A DNA stretch of 12,581 bases from JABZIP01 sp052173355 (GTDB lineage Bacteria; Bacillota; Clostridia; Peptostreptococcales; Anaerovoracaceae), in contig JBQMYS010000041.1 of the NCBI GenBank assembly GCA_052173355.1, positions 1 to 12,581 on the forward strand, given 5' to 3'. The notes beneath the pieces are model-generated. The model searched no databases. It saw only the letters and a program-made list of their open reading frames with translations, and was not told the origin of the DNA. This document shows positions 6,943 to 12,581 of the stretch, one piece after another. The translations under genes and the position numbers were made by a program. Numbering within the stretch: the stretch's first letter is position 1; every line of letters begins with the position of its first letter.

Positions 6943-8349
6943 TTAAAACCTTTTTCTCTTGGACGATGATAATATATTCATTTCATCTCGATACTTTGCA
7001 ACAGTTCGCCTTGAAATATCTATGCTCTCTTTTTTTAAAAGTTCACAAAGGCTCTGATCGCTATATGGCATATTCGGATTTTCCTTTGCAATTATATCAC
7101 GTATTATGCTCTTAATTCCTTCAGTTGCCAAACTTTCATCACTACTTACCGAAGCACCGCTTGAAAAAAAATACTTCATTTCAAAAACTCCCATAGGAGT
7201 CTGCATATACTTTCCGTTTACAGCTCTGCTGACCGTAGATTCGTGCACACCTATATCCTGTGCTATCTGCTTGAGCGTAAGCGGTTTTAAATGCTTGATA
7301 CCGCTGTCAAAAAAATCTTTTTGATGCTCCACTATCGCAGTCGCAACCTTTTTTATCGTGCTTTTTCTCTGTTCTATGCTCTTAATCAACCAAACTGCAG
7401 AATTAAATCGATTAGTTAAAAAATCAGACACTTCCGCATCACCTTCAGCTTCTCTTTGAACCTTCTCGTAATACGAACTTATCATCAAACGAGGTACACT
7501 GTCATCATTTAAACGCACCTCATATTCACTTCCTATTTTTTCCAATATGACATCCACCACTATGTACTTCGTCGCAGTTTCACTTGCAAATTCCCTGCCC
7601 GGCTTAGGTTCTAAAGTTCTTATAAGATCGCTGATTTTTTGAACTTCATGTGGTCCGATGCCCAGTTTTTTAGCAACTTGAGCAAGCTTATTATCCGCTA
7701 TATCGTCTAAATAACTGTTAATTATTATGCTTATAAGTTTGGTCAAAAGCCCTCTGCGCTTTAATTGCAGTTTCAAGCATTGCCTCAAATCCATAGCTGC
7801 AACCCCGGCAGGCTCAAAGCTTTGAATCAATTTAATCAAAGATTTTATGCGTTCTTCCGTTTTGCCGAAATACTTCGTAAGTTCTTCAACCGTTAGAGTC
7901 ATATATCCGTTATCATCAAGCGACTCTATAATGTAGCTTGCTATATTATAGCTTGTCGATCCCAGTTGTACGAGCCTGAGTTGATCCATCAGATGGTCTT
8001 TTAATGTTTTTTCGACTACAACAAATTGTTCAAATGTAAATTCATCTCTATCGTAAAATTTTTCATTTTGCCTATAGCTTATATCATCATATTTTTCCTC
8101 AAGCGCCACCTGTATAGCCCAATCTTCATCATTTTCAGATGTCTGCGCTTCTTTAATATCATCTTCTTCACTATCCAAATTGTCTTCAGATACACTTTTT
8201 TCTAAAAACGGATTTTCTAAAAGTTCCTCCTGCACAAACTCCTCAAGTTCTTGAGTGCTGTACTGCAATATTTGGATTGCCTGAATAAGCTCAGGTGTCA
8301 TAACGAGTTTTTGAGATTGTTCAATTTTTAATTCATAGCCAAGCTTCAT
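6943..8349 (-). CDS. rpoN: RNA polymerase sigma-54 factor
   Basis: Alternative sigma factor that directs RNA polymerase to -24/-12 promoters and needs an AAA+ enhancer-binding activator. It has 468 residues, within the family range. Region I is the Gln/Leu-rich N-terminus (about 1-50, with QKLVMTPEL and IQAIQILQYS) that contacts activators. An acidic linker follows (about 53-78). The core-binding region runs through about 105-340. A helix-turn-helix (about 358-378, LKQIAQDIGVHESTVSRAV) and the RpoN box (447-456, RRTVAKYRDE) recognise the -12 and -24 elements; the usual box reads ARRTVAKYRE, so here Ser replaces the leading Ala and Asp the last Glu. The start follows GGGTGG closely. It lies 43 bases after trmL and 39 before pgk. 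No activator gene is in the window, so its targets cannot be inferred here. Confidence 0.96.
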   Translation of the reverse strand: MKLGYELKIEQSQKLVMTPELIQAIQILQYSTQELEEFVQEELLENPFLEKSVSEDNLDSEEDDIKEAQTSENDEDWAIQVALEEKYDDISYRQNEKFYDRDEFTFEQFVVVEKTLKDHLMDQLRLVQLGSTSYNIASYIIESLDDNGYMTLTVEELTKYFGKTEERIKSLIKLIQSFEPAGVAAMDLRQCLKLQLKRRGLLTKLISIIINSYLDDIADNKLAQVAKKLGIGPHEVQKISDLIRTLEPKPGREFASETATKYIVVDVILEKIGSEYEVRLNDDSVPRLMISSYYEKVQREAEGDAEVSDFLTNRFNSAVWLIKSIEQRKSTIKKVATAIVEHQKDFFDSGIKHLKPLTLKQIAQDIGVHESTVSRAVNGKYMQTPMGVFEMKYFFSSGASVSSDESLATEGIKSIIRDIIAKENPNMPYSDQSLCELLKKESIDISRRTVAKYRDEMNILSSSKRKRF

Positions 8350-8392
8350 TCTTCCACCCGCCTTTCATCATATTCCAAACCGCACAATCTTC

Positions 8393-8863
8393 TCATTCCA
8401 AATTTGGAAAGTTTAATTGCCTGAGCGCTTCAAAGAGAATTATATTAACAGAGTTTGATAAATTCAGCGATCTAAGCCTTGCATCTTCACTAAGCGGAAT
8501 TCGTATACATCTATCACTATATTTTTCTCTAAATTCTTCGGGAAGCCCCGCTGTTTCTTTTCCAAAAATCAACATATCTTCATCTTTGTAGCTTATATCG
8601 GCATAATTACTCTTACCTTTTGTGGTAGCCAAATAAAAATTTCTATTCCCATATTTTTGTAAAAACTCGTCTAAATTTTCATGAACTTCCATTTTTAAAA
8701 ATTTCCAATAATCCAATCCTGCTCTTTTCAAGCTTCTGTCGCTAATATCAAACCCCAACGGTTTTACCAAATGTAATACGGTATTTGTAGCTACACAGCT
8801 TCTTGATATATTTCCCGTATTCGGCGGTATTTCCGGCTCTACCAAAACTATATGTAATGCCAT
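8393..8863 (-). CDS. trmL: tRNA (cytidine/uridine-34 2'-O)-methyltransferase, TrmL family
   Basis: SPOUT-fold methyltransferase that, in characterised members, adds a 2'-O-methyl group to the wobble nucleotide of certain tRNA-Leu species using S-adenosylmethionine. The 156 residues match the short, single-domain TrmL/CspR type. Motif 1 is NTGNISR (15-21), motif 2 is FGKETAGLPEE (100-110), and motif 3 with the knotted SAM loop is IPLSEDARLRSLNLSNSVNI (122-141), the most diagnostic block. The frame opens at an ATG at 8878, but a perfect AGGAGG lies between it and an in-frame ATG at 8863, four bases past the AGGAGGAG core region, so 8863 is the true start. A possible promoter precedes it at 8882-8911, and rpoN follows after 43 bases, probably on the same transcript. 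Confidence 0.93.
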   Translation of the reverse strand: MALHIVLVEPEIPPNTGNISRSCVATNTVLHLVKPLGFDISDRSLKRAGLDYWKFLKMEVHENLDEFLQKYGNRNFYLATTKGKSNYADISYKDEDMLIFGKETAGLPEEFREKYSDRCIRIPLSEDARLRSLNLSNSVNIILFEALRQLNFPNLE

Positions 8864-8867
8864 ATCT

Positions 8868-8873
8868 CCTCCT
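8868..8873 (-). promoter_or_regulatory. trmL ribosome binding site
   Basis: AGGAGG on the minus strand ends four bases before the ATG at 8863. It lies downstream of the frame's first ATG (8878), which therefore cannot use it. This fixes the shorter 156-residue protein. Confidence 0.85.
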
Positions 8874-8881
8874 CGCATACA

Positions 8882-8911
8882 ATTCTAACAGAAAAAGCAA
8901 TGTTTTTGCAA
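8882..8911 (-). promoter_or_regulatory. Possible promoter for trmL-rpoN
   Basis: In the 53-base cobT-trmL gap the minus strand has TTGCAA (8911-8906, four of six to consensus) and TGTTAGAAT, an extended -10 whose hexamer TAGAAT (8887-8882) matches five of six. The spacer is 18 bases. Initiation near 8876 would give a very short leader that just includes the trmL ribosome binding site. Sequence match only; activity is inferred. Confidence 0.45.
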
Positions 8912-8916
8912 GTCAG

Positions 8917-10011
8917 TTATTTACGAATATCAACTCTATATGTTTCATCCCTGTTCATATCCTCAAATGTTGCCATTTCGCGCATTATAGCAGCCGCAGC
9001 GGAAATAATATCAAATGCCAAAACTGCGCCCGTTCCTTCTCCCAGCCTCATGTCAAGATCCAGCATAGGCTTTAAATCCACATCTTCAAACAACAAATCA
9101 TAAACAGGTTCTGCGGATTTATGACTTACAAACAAAAAATCTTCAACTTCTTTTTTTATTTTAACTGCAACAAAAGCGGCAAGAGCTGAAATCACACCAT
9201 CCACAACTATAGGAATTCGATAATATGCAGCCCCGAGATAACAACCCACAAGCCCTGCTATATCAAGACCTCCCACTTTTGCAACCACATCAATCGGATC
9301 ATTTTTATCCGGTGCATTAAGTTTTATCGCATCAGACAACACTTCTTTTTTGTGAGCAAGAGCCTCATCCGTCAATCCTCCTCCCTTTCCTACGGCTTTT
9401 TCTGCGGAAGTTCCTGTAAGCGCCATAAATACGGCACTTGTGGAACTTGTATTTCCTATTCCCATCTCTCCTGTACCTATCAGTTCAAACCCTTCATCTT
9501 TTGCAGTTTTAACCATATCAATTCCCACCATAACAGCTTTTACAGCTTCATCATATGACATGGCAGGACCTTTTGCAAAATTGTCGGTTCCATACTTAAT
9601 CTTTTTATTGTAAATTTTTTCACAATAATAATCCTGAGCGATACCCACATCTACTACCTTTATTTCGGCATTTGCATGATTCGAAAGCACCCCCATAGCA
9701 CATATGCCCTTTGTCATATTTACAGCTTGCATCAATGTTATATCTTGTGGAGAGCACGAAACTCCTTCCTCGCATATTCCGTTATCCGCTACCATGACTA
9801 TTGAGCACTTCTTATCTACACTATTTTTGACTTTCCCTGTAATTCCTGCTAGTTTTACGGCAATTTTTTCAAGCCTGCCCAAGCTTCCGAGGGGTTTTAT
9901 CAAACTATCCATATGTTCGCCGGCTTTTACAAGAGCTTCAACATTAGCACCTGAAATACCGCAAATTATTTCTTTTAGGTTCTTGTTTTCTTCATTTCCC
10001 GTTTTAACCAT
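8917..10011 (-). CDS. cobT: Nicotinate-nucleotide-dimethylbenzimidazole phosphoribosyltransferase
   Basis: Cytosolic enzyme of late cobamide (vitamin B12) synthesis. It moves the phosphoribosyl group from nicotinate mononucleotide to a lower-ligand base, giving the alpha-ribotide used to close the nucleotide loop. It has 364 residues from the chosen start, a normal length. Family blocks visible: PLGSLGRLE (40-48), VMVADNGICEEGVS (72-85), GTGEMGIGNTSS (179-190) and LRLGEGTGA-like MRLGEGTGA (321-329). Glu182 and Glu325 correspond by motif to the two catalytic glutamates of the Salmonella enzyme. The frame can be extended to a TTG at 10026, but AAAGGTGAT three bases before the ATG at 10011 favours that ATG. 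It follows addA by 37 bases. No other cobamide gene and no cobalamin riboswitch is present here. Confidence 0.96.
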   Translation of the reverse strand: MVKTGNEENKNLKEIICGISGANVEALVKAGEHMDSLIKPLGSLGRLEKIAVKLAGITGKVKNSVDKKCSIVMVADNGICEEGVSCSPQDITLMQAVNMTKGICAMGVLSNHANAEIKVVDVGIAQDYYCEKIYNKKIKYGTDNFAKGPAMSYDEAVKAVMVGIDMVKTAKDEGFELIGTGEMGIGNTSSTSAVFMALTGTSAEKAVGKGGGLTDEALAHKKEVLSDAIKLNAPDKNDPIDVVAKVGGLDIAGLVGCYLGAAYYRIPIVVDGVISALAAFVAVKIKKEVEDFLFVSHKSAEPVYDLLFEDVDLKPMLDLDMRLGEGTGAVLAFDIISAAAAIMREMATFEDMNRDETYRVDIRK

Positions 10012-10014
10012 TTC

Positions 10015-10023
10015 ATCACCTTT
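10015..10023 (-). promoter_or_regulatory. cobT ribosome binding site
   Basis: Minus-strand AAAGGTGAT ends three bases before the ATG at 10011 (GGTG core, spacing about five). The alternative TTG start at 10026 lies upstream of it and has no comparable site. Confidence 0.7.
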
Positions 10024-10048
10024 CAAATTACATATATAATTCTTACAA

Positions 10049-12581
10049 TCACATACTTATTACTTTTTTATCATCCACAAAAACCAAATAAGCCTCTTTT
10101 ACCCTTTCCTCGAAAGATTCACACAATGCCTGCCTATAAAGATCTATTTGCTTTTGATACCTTTCTTTCAATTTGCTATCTTCCACATTTTCGTGATTGC
10201 CTGTCTTGTAATCAACAAGCACCAAACCGTTTTCATCTTCAAAGAAACAATCAATAGTTCCCTGAACTATAACATTTTGTCCTTGAATTTCCTTCTCCAA
10301 GATGAAAGAAGCCTCCTTTTTTAAAAATTTTGCTCTTGCCATGCGCTTTCCAAGTTCCGTTTTTGTGAGCCAATATACAGATTTTAAAAATCCTTCACAT
10401 AATTTGACTTCATTTTCAAACAAAATATTTTTTTCTTTCAAATTAACGAGCAAATTTTGCGCATAACTTTTCAAATTCTTCTCTCCTGCCGATAAGCAAT
10501 CAACTGCATGCTTAAAATCCCAATGTTCCAGCAGTGTGTGATATATAGTTCCTCTTTGAGCTCTTGTTATTACAGCATTTTCAGCAATTCCGAAATTCGG
10601 CTCATTCAAACTGATTTCATCATCATCTTCTTCAATATCTGCATTCAGTTCACTAACAGAAAACTTGGATTTCAAAGCCGTTCCTTTTAAATTGACATAT
10701 TCAAATGAAAGCTTTTTATCTATGATTTTGTATAATTCACTACTTTTATGCACATCTTTTTCAAGTTCCACACTTTCGAGTATTTGTATTTTTTTTGCGT
10801 TTTTTTCATCATTTTCTTTAGCGACTATCTCTATTTCATCGTATTCATGAACGATTGTTTCAACAGTTCTACTATTTTCAACCGCATTTAACACCATATC
10901 CATATATGTTTTTGGTTCATCCAATTTAAGAAGATCCGTTTTTACATCGTTTTCTTCATCATTTTTTTCTTTGATCTTTTTCGTCCCTACAAGAACCAAT
11001 TTATCTTGCGCACGCGTAAACGCTACATATAATATCCTCTTTTCTTCCTCAAGCGCTTCTCTTTCGTTTTGCTTTATTATCTCATTTTGCCATGCCGTCT
11101 TTCTCTTATAATGCTTCTCCTCATCAGAAAATTCAAATGCAAATCCCATATCCTTGTTAAAAACAAGACCGCTTGCATCTTTGCGATTTTTCCACTCCCT
11201 ACCAAGTCCTGCTACTATCACAATCGGGAATTCCAGTCCTTTACTCTTATGTATCGTCATAATGCGCAAAACATTATCATCTTCAGAAACTGTGCTTACC
11301 TGACCTATTCTAACCGATTTAGCCTTTAACGCATCTACATAATTCAAAAATTCGTGAAGTCCTCTTATATTCATATCTTGAAAATCTTGCGCTTTTTGCA
11401 AAAGCATGCGCAAATTCGCCTGTCGCTGTATCGCGTTCGGTAATGCGGATACAAACAGATAATACCCGCTTGAATGCATGAGTTCCCAAATAAAATCTGA
11501 AATCGTAAGAACTTCTGAAAGCTTAACCCATTCATCAATTTTTTTCAAAACCGAAGCAGCTTTTTCATTCTTTTCACCATATTTTACAAAGGCTTCATAA
11601 AAAGTTCCGTCAGGATGCTCTATGCGGATTTTAGCGATTTCATCATAAGTAAAATCAAAAACACTTGACACAAGCATACTTATAAGCGGAATATCGCTTC
11701 TTCTATTGTCTATAACTTTTAAAAAATTTATGATTATTTTAATTTCAAGCGTATCGAAATAGCCCTCACTATCTCCTATATAGCTTTGAATATCATTCAT
11801 TTCAAATATTTTTTGAAATTTTTCTCCAATTCCGCGCGCATTTCTTAACAATACCACTATATCTTTGAGTTCAACCGTACGAACACAGTCCAGCTTTGTA
11901 TCATAAATTTGTTTTCCGACATTGCTTTTAACTATCTTCGCTATAATTGAAGCTTCTTTTTCGTATTTGTCAAATTCATCAAGCAGCTCTGCCTGTTCAT
12001 CAGATATATCTTCGATATACACACCTCTATCTTCTATGATATGGATTTCCGTTTTATGTTTATGCTCACCGTCATATTCTATCCCCACATTAAGCCTCGC
12101 CGCATCGTCATATGAATCGCCCATTAGAACTTCAAATATCGAATTAACGCTGTCAATAACTGTTTTTTTACTTCTGAAATTCGCATTTAAATCAATTTTT
12201 TTGTTATGCGCACAATCTACATCACGAAAGAATTTATACTTGTCTTCGAATAACTTAGGATCAGCCTGTCTAAATTTATAAATGCTTTGTTTAACATCCC
12301 CTACCATAAACACATTGTCTTTTCGCTTTATCAGACCTATCAGTTTTTCCTGCACAGGATTGCTGTCTTGATATTCATCTATAAAAATATATTCAAACTT
12401 ATCTTGATATTCACGCGCAACTTCCTGATGCTCAAGTATTTTTATAGCATACCTTTCTATATCGGTAAAATCCATCAATTTTTTTTCCAGTTTAAACTCG
12501 CCGTATTTTTGATAATACTTTAAAACAAGTCTTTTAATTGTCTGCGCATATTCTTGGGTTTTGGTAAGTTCCTTTTTCGTC
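10049..12581 (-). CDS. addA: AddA, ATP-dependent helicase/nuclease subunit A, partial (N-terminus beyond right edge)
   Basis: Larger subunit of AddAB, the Gram-positive counterpart of RecBCD, which unwinds and resects double-strand breaks to start recombination. About 843 C-terminal residues are visible; AddA is usually about 1150-1250, so the Walker A region is missing. The frame stays open to the edge, so the TTG and ATG near 12478 are internal codons. Counting from the edge, helicase motif II is DEYQDS (68-73), motif III is GDVKQSIYKFRQA (94-106), and NFRS follows. Further on come IMTIHKSKGLEFP (motif V) and ILYVAFTRAQDKL (motif VI). The C-terminal RecB-type nuclease has GTIYHTLLEH, then GTIDCFF, VDYKTG (Asp and Lys codons around 10205-10213) and QIDLYRQAL. 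All nuclease residues appear intact. It is followed by cobT after 37 bases. addB would be expected upstream, off the window. Confidence 0.94.
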   Translation of the reverse strand, partial: TKKELTKTQEYAQTIKRLVLKYYQKYGEFKLEKKLMDFTDIERYAIKILEHQEVAREYQDKFEYIFIDEYQDSNPVQEKLIGLIKRKDNVFMVGDVKQSIYKFRQADPKLFEDKYKFFRDVDCAHNKKIDLNANFRSKKTVIDSVNSIFEVLMGDSYDDAARLNVGIEYDGEHKHKTEIHIIEDRGVYIEDISDEQAELLDEFDKYEKEASIIAKIVKSNVGKQIYDTKLDCVRTVELKDIVVLLRNARGIGEKFQKIFEMNDIQSYIGDSEGYFDTLEIKIIINFLKVIDNRRSDIPLISMLVSSVFDFTYDEIAKIRIEHPDGTFYEAFVKYGEKNEKAASVLKKIDEWVKLSEVLTISDFIWELMHSSGYYLFVSALPNAIQRQANLRMLLQKAQDFQDMNIRGLHEFLNYVDALKAKSVRIGQVSTVSEDDNVLRIMTIHKSKGLEFPIVIVAGLGREWKNRKDASGLVFNKDMGFAFEFSDEEKHYKRKTAWQNEIIKQNEREALEEEKRILYVAFTRAQDKLVLVGTKKIKEKNDEENDVKTDLLKLDEPKTYMDMVLNAVENSRTVETIVHEYDEIEIVAKENDEKNAKKIQILESVELEKDVHKSSELYKIIDKKLSFEYVNLKGTALKSKFSVSELNADIEEDDDEISLNEPNFGIAENAVITRAQRGTIYHTLLEHWDFKHAVDCLSAGEKNLKSYAQNLLVNLKEKNILFENEVKLCEGFLKSVYWLTKTELGKRMARAKFLKKEASFILEKEIQGQNVIVQGTIDCFFEDENGLVLVDYKTGNHENVEDSKLKERYQKQIDLYRQALCESFEERVKEAYLVFVDDKKVISM

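Noticed and set aside
9561..9577. TGGCAGGACCTTTTGCA on the plus strand, resembling a sigma-54 promoter
   Set aside because: The spacing between the GG and GC elements is one base too long, it lies inside cobT, and no plus-strand gene follows. Chance match.
12373..12478. Start of addA at the TTG/ATG near 12478
   Set aside because: The same frame stays open to the right edge, there is no ribosome binding site, and AddA needs about 350 more N-terminal residues with the Walker A motif. The codons are internal.
1..12581. A hidden defence system, mobile element, CRISPR array or prophage segment
   Set aside because: All longer stretches are accounted for by recognised housekeeping genes on one strand with short gaps. 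I saw no direct repeats, inverted-repeat ends, integrase or transposase motifs, or composition shift.

Overview
The window is a compact, AT-rich, housekeeping stretch of a low-GC Gram-positive anaerobe. Every convincing gene lies on the minus strand, so transcription runs from the right edge to the left. A Clostridia or Tissierellia-type Firmicute is the best guess. This rests on strong AGGAGG-type ribosome binding sites, AddA rather than RecB, the eno-secG and rpoN-pgk linkages, a K+-dependent membrane pyrophosphatase of Na+-pump type, and an FMN riboswitch before ribD. Genus and species cannot be read from the sequence.

In transcription order: the C-terminal two thirds of the helicase-nuclease addA (10049 to the right edge); cobT for nucleotide-loop activation in cobamide synthesis (8917-10011); a possible promoter, then trmL for tRNA wobble-base methylation (8393-8863) and rpoN for sigma-54 (6943-8349). 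Next come three closely spaced glycolytic genes, pgk (5719-6903), tpiA (4916-5695) and eno (3614-4912). A good sigma-70-type promoter follows, driving secG (3290-3520) and probably hppA (1152-3191). A second promoter overlaps the hppA stop codon. It leads into an FMN riboswitch (1023-1128), an intrinsic terminator (943-975) and ribD (1-890, cut by the left edge).

Functionally the window combines DNA break repair, cobamide assembly, tRNA modification, alternative sigma factor, lower glycolysis, protein export, pyrophosphate-driven ion pumping and riboflavin synthesis. The glycolytic genes form the one clear pathway block, although gapA and phosphoglycerate mutase are absent from it. The riboswitch-ribD unit is the one clear regulatory circuit: when FMN is abundant the leader RNA is expected to terminate before ribD.

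Intergenic gaps are all short except the 261-base riboswitch leader. I saw no tRNA, rRNA, CRISPR array, insertion sequence, prophage gene or toxin-antitoxin pair. I found nothing that amounts to an undescribed system. The points most worth a second look are the overlap of the riboswitch promoter with the hppA stop codon, the abbreviated glycolytic cluster behind rpoN, and the isolated cobT.
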